Shown: positions 19,698 through 28,333 of the stretch, piece by piece
Layout of the letters: each line of letters opens with the position of its first letter
Numbering within the stretch: the stretch's first letter is position 1
NCBI GenBank assembly: GCA_016213775.1
Contig: JACQZR010000043.1
Location: forward strand, 62,001 to 126,000
Reading direction: 5' to 3'
DNA: 64,000 bases
From: Acidobacteriota bacterium
GTDB taxonomy: Bacteria; Acidobacteriota; Terriglobia; Bryobacterales; Bryobacteraceae
The notes under the pieces: generated by a model
Told to the model about the DNA's origin: nothing
Database searches by the model: none
What the model saw: the letters and a program-made list of their open reading frames with translations, nothing else
Program-made: the position numbers and the translations under genes

Positions 19698-20863
19698 AAC
19701 CTCAATAACTCCTGCTGCTCTTCTCCCGTCACCATTGCCGACCCTTCGCCGACGTAGACATTCACTTCGCTGCGGATGCCGAATTTCTCCAGGTACACAC
19801 CGGGCTCAACAGAAAAACACGTACCGGCGATGAGGCGGCGCGTGTCGTGGCTTTCCAGGTTGTCCATGTTTGCGCCTGTGCCATGCACTTCTTCGCCAAT
19901 GGAATGGCCTGTGCGATGTACGAAGTAATCGGCATAGCCGGCTGCGCGGATGTGGCCGCGGCAGGCATCATCCACTTCAAAACCGCATGTGGACGTGCCC
20001 GCGGCAATACGCGCTTTGACGAAATCGGATGCTGCTTTGCGCGCGCCGGATACCACGGCGAACACTTTCAGCATCTCGTCAGAAGGAGTGGGTCCGCAGA
20101 AGCCGGTCCAGGTAATGTCGTAGTAAACCGCGCCCGGTTGATCGAGCTTTGCCCACAGGTCAATCAGCACGAGGTCACCCTTGCGGATCTGTTGATGCGC
20201 GGCCGGGGTCGGCTCGTAGTGCGGATTGGACGCGTTCGCGTTTACCGCAACAATGGGGCCGTGATCGGTGATCAGCCCCGACGCCGTGAACCGCCGGCGG
20301 ATGAACTGCTGAATCTCGTACTCGCTGATGGCCGTGCCCGCGCCAAGCGCATCGCTGATTCTGGCGAACGCTGCGAGGCGAACCGCATCGACACGGCGGC
20401 CGGCTTCGAGGTGTGTTTCCAACTGCGCCGCGCTCCACCGCGATTCAAAGTGCTGCACAAGATCGGCCGAGGTAACGATGTGGAGGCCGAGGCTGCGAAC
20501 CAAGTCGATCATGCCGCCATCGACGAGCGCGATGTAGGGGATCTCGCAATTGTCGGAATGCTGCATGGCGATGCGCCTGGCGCCCTTCGTAATAGCACGG
20601 ATGCCGTCGCACATCGTCTGCCAGCTCGAGTAGACGTGCTTTTCACCGGCCAACGCGTCCAGCATGCCGGGTTCGATCCGATGCACCAGCCTGCGCGGTT
20701 CGCCAATTGCGGGAATGAAGTAATACCAGCGGCGCGACGGCGTACGCGGCGCTTCAAACTTGAGCACCCGATAGGCGAGCGGATCGCGAAAGTGATGATC
20801 GTAGAACAGCCAGCCATCCAGGCCCGCGTTGCGCAGAGCCTCTTGAATCAACGAAACGGACAT
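19688..20863 (-). CDS. M24-family metallopeptidase, Xaa-Pro aminopeptidase-like
   Basis: Predicted cytoplasmic dinuclear-metal peptidase of 391 aa that would release N-terminal residues next to proline. The N-terminal creatinase-type domain spans about residues 1-150 and the pita-bread catalytic domain 155-385. All five metal ligands are seen: Asp235 (LIDLWAK), Asp249 (YYDITWTGF), His320 (HRTGHSIGEEVHG), Glu353 (FSVEPGVYL) and Glu366 (GIRSEVNVYV). The ATG follows directly on the TAG of the POT transporter gene (TAGATG), and the 3' end overlaps the GH31-like gene by 10 nt, so translation is likely coupled. With the peptide transporter upstream, a role in use of imported proline-containing peptides is a reasonable inference. 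Confidence 0.9.
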   Translation of the reverse strand: MSVSLIQEALRNAGLDGWLFYDHHFRDPLAYRVLKFEAPRTPSRRWYYFIPAIGEPRRLVHRIEPGMLDALAGEKHVYSSWQTMCDGIRAITKGARRIAMQHSDNCEIPYIALVDGGMIDLVRSLGLHIVTSADLVQHFESRWSAAQLETHLEAGRRVDAVRLAAFARISDALGAGTAISEYEIQQFIRRRFTASGLITDHGPIVAVNANASNPHYEPTPAAHQQIRKGDLVLIDLWAKLDQPGAVYYDITWTGFCGPTPSDEMLKVFAVVSGARKAASDFVKARIAAGTSTCGFEVDDACRGHIRAAGYADYFVHRTGHSIGEEVHGTGANMDNLESHDTRRLIAGTCFSVEPGVYLEKFGIRSEVNVYVGEGSAMVTGEEQQELLRLCK

Positions 20864-22354
20864 CTATTTCACTCCTCCCATAAGCCGGTTCACCGGCTTG
20901 GCCGCTACTGCCAGCAGCAGCCCCATGACGACCGCGAAAACGCCCACCACTCCAAAGAGCGAAGGCAACGAGAACGATTCATACACCGCCGAGACACGCG
21001 CGCCCAGGTAGTTGCCGATGGAGATGGACAGAAACCAGAGACCCATCATCAGGCCCGCGACGCGCGCCGGGGCAAGCTTGGTGGTGGCGCTCAGTCCCAC
21101 AGGGCTTAAACATAATTCCCCGAACGTGTGCAGCACGTATGTGGCGGTGAGCCACAGCGGACTCACGCGAACTCCAACGCCCGTGGCCGCGGGGATGATC
21201 AGAATCAGGAACCCGAGGCCGCCGCAAACGAGACCCCACGAGAACTTCGCCGGGCTCGAAGGCTCCCGCGAGCCGAGCCGCATCCAGAGCCAGGCGAACG
21301 CCGGAGCCATCGTCCAGATAAAGAGACCGTTGAGTGACTGTAGCCAGCTTGGCGGATATTCCCATCCGAATATCTGATTGGCGGTTTTTTCTGAAGCGAA
21401 AATGTTGAGTGTCGATCCGGCCTGTTCAAACACGGACCAGAACATAGTGGACGCCACGAAAAGCACAGCGATGGCGACGAGGCGTTTCCGCTCGATTGCG
21501 GACCAGTCGCCGCTCATGAACAACCATGCGAAGAAAGCGAGGGTGAGCAGCAGGAGAAATCCACCGGCGGCGTTGTTCAATCCCTGCGCGCTGATGTTCA
21601 CCAGCCCCAACTGATCGACGCCCAGAACAGCGGCCACCAGCAGGACAAGCGCGACGATGCACATGTAGAAACGCTTGCGCTGGAGGGCATCAACTTCCGG
21701 CGGCACTTGCACGGGATGCAATCCGGCGTTGCCCAGGAAGCGGTAGCCGTAGAGGTACTGCGCGACGCCTGCCATCATGCCAACTCCGGCGAGCGACATC
21801 CCAACCCGCCAGCCATATTCGCGCGCGGCCAATCCGCAGACCAGCGGGGCAACGAAGGCCCCCATATTGATGCCCATATAGAAGATGGAAAAGCCGGCGT
21901 CGCGGCGTTTGTCTTCGGGCTGATACAACTGCCCCACAATCGTGGAGACATTGGGCTTCAGGAGGCCGGTTCCGATGACGACGAGTACGAGTCCCGAGTA
22001 GAAAGCGGCCATGCTGGGCAAGGCGACCATGAGGTAAGCGGAAACCAGGATGATCGCGCCGAAGAGAACGGATCGCCGCTGGCCAAGTATGCGGTCGGCC
22101 ACCCAACCACCGGGAAGGCTGGCCATGTAGACCATCGCGGCATAGAGGCCGTAGATGGCGCTGGCTTTGGATTGATCGAAGCCGAGTCCCCCGCCCTGCT
22201 CCGGTGCGCGCATAAATAGGATGAGGAGCGACCGCATGCCGTAGTATCCCCAGCGCTCCCAGAATTCAGTGAAGAAGAGCGTGGAGAGGCCGCGCGGGTG
22301 GCCAAAGAAACTCCGATCATGCTCCGCCGCGGATTGGGCGGGGACAGGTTGCAT
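20864..22354 (-). CDS. POT/PTR2-family proton-dependent oligopeptide transporter
   Basis: Inner-membrane MFS transporter importing di- and tripeptides with protons. I place the start at 22354 (MQPVPAQSAAEHDRSFFGHPRG), where AAGGAG stands about 8 nt upstream; an upstream in-frame start would add 28 unlikely residues. The family signature EFWERWGYYGM contains the Glu30-x-x-Glu33-Arg34 motif needed for proton coupling, and further PTR2 features such as GINMGAFVAPLVCG and FGELCLSPVGLS are visible. About 14 hydrophobic segments and 496 aa are usual for bacterial POTs. It lies 67 bp after the GH57 gene and directly abuts the M24 peptidase. Confidence 0.93.
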   Translation of the reverse strand: MQPVPAQSAAEHDRSFFGHPRGLSTLFFTEFWERWGYYGMRSLLILFMRAPEQGGGLGFDQSKASAIYGLYAAMVYMASLPGGWVADRILGQRRSVLFGAIILVSAYLMVALPSMAAFYSGLVLVVIGTGLLKPNVSTIVGQLYQPEDKRRDAGFSIFYMGINMGAFVAPLVCGLAAREYGWRVGMSLAGVGMMAGVAQYLYGYRFLGNAGLHPVQVPPEVDALQRKRFYMCIVALVLLVAAVLGVDQLGLVNISAQGLNNAAGGFLLLLTLAFFAWLFMSGDWSAIERKRLVAIAVLFVASTMFWSVFEQAGSTLNIFASEKTANQIFGWEYPPSWLQSLNGLFIWTMAPAFAWLWMRLGSREPSSPAKFSWGLVCGGLGFLILIIPAATGVGVRVSPLWLTATYVLHTFGELCLSPVGLSATTKLAPARVAGLMMGLWFLSISIGNYLGARVSAVYESFSLPSLFGVVGVFAVVMGLLLAVAAKPVNRLMGGVK

Positions 22355-22421
22355 GTGACGCGCTCCTTGCTGATGGTCGAAAAGACATTCCATTCTAACA
22401 ACAAGGCGGTTGCGGCTCCTG

Positions 22422-24518
22422 TCAATAGGCGGCGGCAACAGCGGTAGTGATTTCGAGTGTGCCTTCCGGGGGGAGTGCGTCCATGGGGAGTCCGCCGAGC
22501 CAGAGAGATATATCCAGCCGGCACCGGGTTTTCTCCCCTAGCGGGATGGCGATTTCGAGCACCCTTTTGAATGCTGCCTCCACGCCTGGGATTTCCGTTT
22601 CGACGACGGTGACGCTCTTCTCAGCCAAGACGAGACGGACTGCCTTGCCGTCGATGTGCACGCGGACTTCCATGCCGGGAAGGGAAGCGGACTCGCTATC
22701 GAGGAAATCCAGGCGGAGGTGGAGCAGCTCAGCATCCTCAGATGCGCCGGTGCCGTAGAGCAGTTCCTTCACGAAGAAGCGGCGCCCGTGCATGGAACCG
22801 GAGCGCGCCTCCACACGATAAGTGCCGGCGTAGAGCCATTCAAAGTAGGAACTCACCTCGCCGTCGATGGTTGGCGTGAGCCGCTCCACCGGCTGGCGGT
22901 GCTGCGAGGTGACACGGGCCCGCAGAATGGACCGCGACAGTTCGGCGGGCGGGGTGAGGTGCAGGGCGTGATACATGTTGGCGAGGTGATCGCGAAAAAG
23001 CTGATCGAATTCCTGCCGGTTCTCGCAATCGTGATGAGGGCCGTACCACCAGCACCAGTCGCTGCCTTCGGCGATGAAGAGCTCCTCTTCGGCGAGTTTG
23101 TAATCGGCGGTTGAAACCGCGGAGGGACTGACGCCGGCGAACGCCTCGCGCGCCTGCTTCAGCAGTTCCCAGGAGCGGTTGTCTTCTTCGAATCCGATCC
23201 AGACGTCGAAGTTGGCGTTAATCCAGGAGCCGGGGTGAATATGCTTGAGAGGCTCAGCCGGCACTTTCTTGAGCGCCTCGGACACAGTGACGGCTTCGAT
23301 GCCATTGTTGCCGTCGAGCTGTTTGTACAACTCGGTGAGGAACGGACGGCCGTTGCGGTGGTAGTGCTCCCAGGCGTTCTCGCCGTCGAGAATGACGGGG
23401 ACGAGCGCGTCCCGTCCGGATCGTAGGATGGGGTCGCAGTTTTCGCGGATGCGATGGAGGAAGTCGGAGGCCGCATCGGTGGCGTGCATGCGGGAATAGA
23501 CGAAGCCAACCAGATCGCTGAGGTAGTGATCGCGGAAGATCATCTTCATGCTGTGGCCGTTGTTCTCCCACAGATAGGGCCGGTAGGTGGCGAAGGAGTC
23601 GGCTGGTCGCTGGATGGTGCGCGAGAGGACCCCGTTGTCGGTGGCGGCCCATTGAAAGCCTGTTTCGGCGGCAATTGTGAGAGCTTCATCAGACACGGAG
23701 CCTTCGGATGGCCACAGGCCGGCGGGGCGGATTCCAGTTTTCTCTTCGACGTAGGCGATGGAGCGTTCCAACTGGGCGCGGGCGTCCTGAGGATAGCGGA
23801 AGCGCGACGGCAGCGGAACGTGCGGATTGGATTCGCCGGCGATATTGGAATCGCACAGCAGCGGAAGGATAGGGTGGTAGAACGGCGTCGCGGAGATCTC
23901 AATCTGGCCAGTGGAGGCGAATTGACGATACACCGGAAGCACATGTTGCAGGATCTCGATCTGCTTGCGGCCCATCAGTGCTTGTTCGTCGAGCGAGTAG
24001 TTGCGGCCCTTGGAAACCAGGCTGACGACTTCCCTGTCGTTGTTGAGGAACTCTTCGTCGAACCATGCCAGTTGCGAGAGGACCTGCAGGTCGCGCAGGG
24101 TCTGCGGGTTAAAGACATGCTGCGCACGGCGCATGTTGCGGTCGGCAGCTTTCCATGCATCGTAGAGTTCGGCATAGCGCGGGTAACGGCCGATCAGGTG
24201 GGTGGAATTCGCCTGAAAAAAGTAGTGGAGGATGAGGCTGGTTTCGTCCGTGGTCAGCTCTTCAGCGGGTTTGAGGGCGCAGCGCAGGAAGGGGTCGACG
24301 GCGGCGCCGGCAGCGTACTCTTCAATCTGCGCGAGCAGGGAGGGCACCAGGTTAAAGGTCTGGTGAACGTGAGGGAAGTCCTTCAGGATATGCACCATCC
24401 CGTAGTAATCCTTGAGCGCGTGCATTCGCGTCCACGGAAGGCGGTATTCATTGCTGACCAAATCCTTATAACAAGGCTGGTGCATGTGCCAGACAAAGGT
24501 GATGTAGATCTTTGGCAT
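22422..24518 (-). CDS. GH57-family glycoside hydrolase (alpha-amylase/4-alpha-glucanotransferase type)
   Basis: Cytoplasmic retaining alpha-glucan-active enzyme family; 698 aa without signal peptide. The GH57 motif 1 HMHQP is at residues 11-15. The predicted nucleophile is Glu272 in GLWPSEGSVSDEAL and the acid/base is Asp378 in VILDGENAWEHY. WATDNGV-like motif WAATDNGVLSR (about 290-300) and the C-terminal segment with WCWWYGPHHDC fit the family. The likely role is in glycogen or maltodextrin metabolism, but GH57 specificities differ and cannot be told apart here. It is the first gene of the operon running to 17581 and diverges from the DapA-like gene by roughly 90 bp. Confidence 0.9.
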   Translation of the reverse strand: MPKIYITFVWHMHQPCYKDLVSNEYRLPWTRMHALKDYYGMVHILKDFPHVHQTFNLVPSLLAQIEEYAAGAAVDPFLRCALKPAEELTTDETSLILHYFFQANSTHLIGRYPRYAELYDAWKAADRNMRRAQHVFNPQTLRDLQVLSQLAWFDEEFLNNDREVVSLVSKGRNYSLDEQALMGRKQIEILQHVLPVYRQFASTGQIEISATPFYHPILPLLCDSNIAGESNPHVPLPSRFRYPQDARAQLERSIAYVEEKTGIRPAGLWPSEGSVSDEALTIAAETGFQWAATDNGVLSRTIQRPADSFATYRPYLWENNGHSMKMIFRDHYLSDLVGFVYSRMHATDAASDFLHRIRENCDPILRSGRDALVPVILDGENAWEHYHRNGRPFLTELYKQLDGNNGIEAVTVSEALKKVPAEPLKHIHPGSWINANFDVWIGFEEDNRSWELLKQAREAFAGVSPSAVSTADYKLAEEELFIAEGSDWCWWYGPHHDCENRQEFDQLFRDHLANMYHALHLTPPAELSRSILRARVTSQHRQPVERLTPTIDGEVSSYFEWLYAGTYRVEARSGSMHGRRFFVKELLYGTGASEDAELLHLRLDFLDSESASLPGMEVRVHIDGKAVRLVLAEKSVTVVETEIPGVEAAFKRVLEIAIPLGEKTRCRLDISLWLGGLPMDALPPEGTLEITTAVAAAY

Positions 24519-24609
24519 GGTTTAGGCTTCCGGCTACCGCGGGCGGAAGTTGAGAGTTCAGGATTCGTTCTTCATTGTAGCTGGCTTGGGGTGTGCGAAT
24601 ATCACATCG

Positions 24610-25506
24610 ATGGGCCTTCCCGTATTTCGCGGATTGTTTCCGATAGTGCACACGCCGTTCACCGAGCATGGCGACGTCGATTTTGATTCGTTGCGGTCAC
24701 TGGTGCGGCTTGTTGGCGGCGAGGCGGATGGGATGGCGTTTCCAGGATTTGCGAGCGAATTCTGGCGACTGACGGAGGCCGAGATCCTGGAGTGCGCGGC
24801 GGCGATTGTGGGTGCCGCGCCGGAGGGCTTTCCGGTGGTGTTGAATGTGACGCCGCAGGCGGTGGTGCCGGCGGTCAAGCGCGCCGTCGAGTTTGCGCGG
24901 ATGGGTGCGAAGTCGCTGATGGTGCTGCCGGCGTTTCAGATTCCCGTGCCGGTTGCCGCGGTGGAGGAGCATCTCGGGGCGGTGCTGGGGGCAACGGGAC
25001 TGCCGTGTATCGTCCAGGATTCGGCGGGGCTGACAGGGACGCAGCTTCCGGCGGGCGGGCTGGCGCGGTTGCGTGAGGAGCATGTGAACTTCGCGGCGCT
25101 GAAGGTGGATCAGGTGCCCACTGGTCCGGCGATCAGTGCCTTGCGCGCGGTGCCGGCCTTGTCGGATCTGGCGTTCTTCGTGGGGTATTCGGGAGTGCAG
25201 ATGTTGGATGCGGTGCGGCGCGGGGCAACGGGATTGATGGGAGGGTGCGGTCATCTGCAGGAGGATCGCCGCATGTTGGACGCGCTGCTGGGCGGAGATG
25301 CCCCGGCGGGATACCGGGAGTTCGCGCGACTTTCTCCGATGCTGAATTTCGAGATGCAGACGCTGGACCTGTCGGTATCGGTGCACAAACGGCTGCTGCG
25401 CGAGGCGGGTGTGATTGCGACGAGCGTCAGCAGACAGCCGTGCCGTCCGATGGATGATGTGCACGCGGGAGAACTTGCGTTGCACATGCGGGCTCTGCGG
25501 GGGTGA
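24610..25506 (+). CDS. Dihydrodipicolinate synthase/N-acetylneuraminate lyase-family protein
   Basis: TIM-barrel class I aldolase of 298 aa. The Schiff-base lysine is seen in NFAALKVDQVP, and the barrel start GLFPIVHTPFTEHGDVDFDSLRSLV is typical of the DapA family. Two positions differ from true DapA: the GTTGE phosphate/carboxylate motif reads PGFASEFWRLT, and the catalytic tyrosine of ILYNVP is replaced in IVQDSAGLTG. It is therefore probably not the lysine-pathway enzyme but a keto-acid or hydroxyproline-type lyase. The start at 24610 (MGLPVFRGLFPIV) matches the family; an in-frame start at 24550 adds 20 unconserved residues and neither has a strong ribosome site. It ends 3 bp from the convergent M19-like gene. 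Confidence 0.88.
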   Translation: MGLPVFRGLFPIVHTPFTEHGDVDFDSLRSLVRLVGGEADGMAFPGFASEFWRLTEAEILECAAAIVGAAPEGFPVVLNVTPQAVVPAVKRAVEFARMGAKSLMVLPAFQIPVPVAAVEEHLGAVLGATGLPCIVQDSAGLTGTQLPAGGLARLREEHVNFAALKVDQVPTGPAISALRAVPALSDLAFFVGYSGVQMLDAVRRGATGLMGGCGHLQEDRRMLDALLGGDAPAGYREFARLSPMLNFEMQTLDLSVSVHKRLLREAGVIATSVSRQPCRPMDDVHAGELALHMRALRG

Positions 25507-25509
25507 GCC

Positions 25510-26790
25510 CTACGCGCTGAGTGCTGCCCGCGCCACTCTGAGCACATTCCCCCCGAGGATCTTTTGAATATCGGTGTCGGAGTGGCCGCGCTGTACCAGC
25601 CCCACTGTGTAGATGGGCCAGTTGGTCCAATCGAGCGATGGACTGGCCGGCACGCCACCTAATGCGCCGGGCGGCCACAGGGCTTCAAAGCGTGTTCTGG
25701 CGCGGGCGCGGCGCGGGATCTTGCGCGACTCTTCAGCGGCGTGTGAAGAGAAATACGCGATATCGGTACCGATGGCAACGTGATCGGCGCCGTAGCGCTT
25801 CACAACGTAGTCGATGTGATCGAGCATGGAGTTGAGATTGCCGCCGCGGCCGAGGAATTCGGGGATGCAGCAGATGCCGATGTAGCCGCCCGTGTCCGAG
25901 ATGGCCCGGATGACTTCATCGGGCTTCGAGCGGATGTGCCGGTTGAGCGCGGCCGAGCAGGAGTGGCTCGCCACCATCGGTTTTCTGGACGCCTTTGCGG
26001 CTTCGAGGCTCGTCTGCCAGCCGGAATGGGCGCAATCGACGATGACACCCACGCGATTCATTTCCGCAATGACGGAGCGGCCGAAATCGCTCAGACCGCC
26101 GTTGGCGATCTCCGCGCAGCCGTCGCCGATCATGTTGCGGCGGTTGTAGGTGAGGTGCATCATGCGTATGCCGAGCTGAAAAAAGATGCGAATGTAGCGT
26201 AGCTCGTCCTCCACCGAGACCCATCGTTGTGTCAGTGGGACGCCGTTGCCGGACATGTAGAGGCAGCGGGTGCCGTTCTTCTTTGCCGCAACGATGTCAT
26301 CGGGGGTGACGGCCCGGTTGACGAAGCTACGCAACATGTCGGTGAGGTAGGTGAAGCGGGCCAGGCGCTTGATGAGAATCATCGGGTCCTGATTCTCTTC
26401 GCCGGCGTTCTGAAAGATGCAGGTGAGACCCGATGCGCGCCAGCCGGTTTCATACTCCAGCCTTTCGGCGGCGCTGGAGACAGCGCGGATCATGAGCATC
26501 TCTTCGGAGAGGTCCTGCAATTCGATGTCGGAGGCGCCGGCTTCGATGGCGGCTTTCATGCGGTCGCCGTCGAGCGCGCAGCGCGGCGAGAACCCATAGG
26601 ATTCCATGACGAGCGAGGATGCGTGGAGTTCCAGACCGTGTTGAATCTGACTGGGCGTGGCTTTCAGCAGATCAAGAGCAGCCTGGCGGGAGCGCTCGAT
26701 GCGGTCGTTGGTAGCCGCGCTGGCCTGCGGGGCAAGGCCCAGAGCAGAAGCGGTCTGAAACGAGGTACTAAAGAATTGACGGCGGTTCAT
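25510..26790 (-). CDS. Membrane-dipeptidase-like (peptidase M19) protein, Tat-type signal, altered metal site
   Basis: The 426 aa protein begins with MNRRQFFSTSFQTASALGL, a probable twin-arginine signal. The core (GIRMMHLTYNRRNMIGDG, GLSDFGRSVIAEMNRVGVIVDCAHSG, MVASHSCSAALNRH, HVAIGTDIAYFS) is clearly the M19 renal-dipeptidase fold. The two histidines that correspond to the beta-metal ligands, His255 and His276, are kept. However the usual N-terminal HxD pair is HAS (56-58), and the bridging glutamate position reads SGNG (180-183), so a normal dinuclear zinc site may not form. It lies 13 bp downstream of the sulfatase stop-start junction and is probably co-transcribed with it. Activity is doubtful; a divergent hydrolase or binding protein is possible. 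Confidence 0.82.
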   Translation of the reverse strand: MNRRQFFSTSFQTASALGLAPQASAATNDRIERSRQAALDLLKATPSQIQHGLELHASSLVMESYGFSPRCALDGDRMKAAIEAGASDIELQDLSEEMLMIRAVSSAAERLEYETGWRASGLTCIFQNAGEENQDPMILIKRLARFTYLTDMLRSFVNRAVTPDDIVAAKKNGTRCLYMSGNGVPLTQRWVSVEDELRYIRIFFQLGIRMMHLTYNRRNMIGDGCAEIANGGLSDFGRSVIAEMNRVGVIVDCAHSGWQTSLEAAKASRKPMVASHSCSAALNRHIRSKPDEVIRAISDTGGYIGICCIPEFLGRGGNLNSMLDHIDYVVKRYGADHVAIGTDIAYFSSHAAEESRKIPRRARARTRFEALWPPGALGGVPASPSLDWTNWPIYTVGLVQRGHSDTDIQKILGGNVLRVARAALSA

Positions 26791-26803
26791 GCCAGGCGTC
26801 CTT

Positions 26804-28141
26804 TCACACCACGACGTCGGCGCCGATTTCGGCCGCGAATTTCTTCAGCTTTTCCGAGAGGCGCGCGGTTATGTCGGGATGCCGGTCGTGGAGGTTGTAC
26901 ATCTCGGCAGGGTCCCAATCGAGATGGAACAGTTCGGGTTTGCCCTCGCTGCCGCCGGAGCGGCCCTTACGATATTTCCATGGGCCCTCACGGACGCCCT
27001 CCAACGTTTTCCCCACGCAATAGTAAAACTCATTGCGCGGAGAGCGTCCACCCTGGCGGAGGAACGGCATGAGGTCGAAGCCGTCGTACTTGCGATCCGA
27101 AGGCATAGTGCCACCGGCGGCGCTTACCAGAGTGGGGAAGAGGTCGAGGGTAGAGCCGGGGTCGGCCGTTACTTGGCCGGGGGCAATCACGCCCGGCCAG
27201 CGCATGATGCCAGGCACCCGCTGGCCGCCCTCGTAGGAGGTTCCCTTAGAGCCGCGGAGCACGCCTTTGGTACCGGTGTGCCACGGCTCTACTCCTTTGG
27301 CGAGCATGCGTGGCGGCAGGTTGTGCCAGGGGCCGTTGTCGCTCGCGAAACAGACGAGTGTGTTGTTGTCGATACGCTGTTCTTTTAAGGTGCGGAGGAT
27401 CTCGCCCACCGACCAGTCGAGGGTTTCGACGACGTCGCCGTACAGGCCGGCGCGCGACTGGCCTGCGCGGCTGCCGGCGCTCACCGGCAAGTGAGGCATG
27501 TTGTAGGGCATGTATAGGAAGAACGGTTGATTGCCGGAAGCCTTGATGAAGCGCAGCGCCTCGGCGGTGTACCGCTCGGTGAGGTTCGATTGATCAGGGC
27601 TTTCCTCCACCGGGTCGGCGTTACGGTAAACCCGGAGCGGTACTTTCGTTTGTACCCATGGCGGGATCATGTCGTTGCTGTAGGGCAAGCCGAACCATTC
27701 GTCGAAGCCGCGGCTGATGGGGAGTTGTTCCTTGGGCTGATGGCCGAGGTGCCACTTGCCGATCGCCATCGTGCGGTAGCCGATCTTCTTCAGAACCTGG
27801 GGTAAGAGGATCTCGCTCAAGGGCAAACCCCCGCGAGTGTCGGGGCCGGTGTTGTTGGGCTGTCCGGCGCGAATAGGATGCCGTCCGGTGAGGAGGCCAA
27901 CGCGCGAGGGTGTGCACACCGGCGCGGCACTGTAGAAAGAAGTGAAGCGGATGCCTTCAGCGGCCATGCGGTCGAGGTTGGGTGTGCGGATGACCGGGTT
28001 GCCGTAGCAGGACAGATCGCTGTATCCCATGTCATCGGTGAACAGGATGATCAGGTTCGGCTGGCGCGGTTGTGCCTGCGCTCTGGTGACGGCGGCGAAG
28101 GCGGCAGCCGAAAGCTGGAGGAAATGTCTACGGGTGTGCAT
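26804..28141 (-). CDS. Arylsulfatase-type sulfatase, exported
   Basis: Formylglycine-dependent sulfatase of 445 aa. MHTRRHFLQLSAAAFAAVTRAQA is a signal with twin-arginine-like start. The metal site begins with LFTDDMGYSDLSCYG, and the catalytic motif is CTPSR (Cys76 to Arg80) within VCTPSRVGLLTGRHPIRAG. GKWHLGH and SDNGPW are further family markers, and the arylsulfatase A-like order is preserved to the C-terminus. It is a different subfamily from the sulfatase at 9500. The M19-like gene follows 13 bp downstream on the same strand. The long 5' intergenic region (28142-28333) is shared with the divergent PEP-CTERM gene. Confidence 0.94.
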   Translation of the reverse strand: MHTRRHFLQLSAAAFAAVTRAQAQPRQPNLIILFTDDMGYSDLSCYGNPVIRTPNLDRMAAEGIRFTSFYSAAPVCTPSRVGLLTGRHPIRAGQPNNTGPDTRGGLPLSEILLPQVLKKIGYRTMAIGKWHLGHQPKEQLPISRGFDEWFGLPYSNDMIPPWVQTKVPLRVYRNADPVEESPDQSNLTERYTAEALRFIKASGNQPFFLYMPYNMPHLPVSAGSRAGQSRAGLYGDVVETLDWSVGEILRTLKEQRIDNNTLVCFASDNGPWHNLPPRMLAKGVEPWHTGTKGVLRGSKGTSYEGGQRVPGIMRWPGVIAPGQVTADPGSTLDLFPTLVSAAGGTMPSDRKYDGFDLMPFLRQGGRSPRNEFYYCVGKTLEGVREGPWKYRKGRSGGSEGKPELFHLDWDPAEMYNLHDRHPDITARLSEKLKKFAAEIGADVVV

Positions 28142-28333
28142 GAAAACAGCAGCTTATCAGACCACGCGTACCTTCGCTCCAGACCCATAGTCCCTAACGA
28201 CCAACCCCCGCAAGGGGGGATCGCCCTGTACGCGCGGCATGGAGCTTCCCATCGGCCCGAACAGGCCCTTTTCCAAAAAAATGTGGACGCTTTGACGATT
28301 TCCCGATCCGCGGTCGGACCCTATGCTGGAAAC

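Noticed and set aside
19847-21109. Plus-strand open frame of 420 codons
   Set aside because: Antisense to the M24 peptidase and POT transporter genes, whose catalytic residues are intact.
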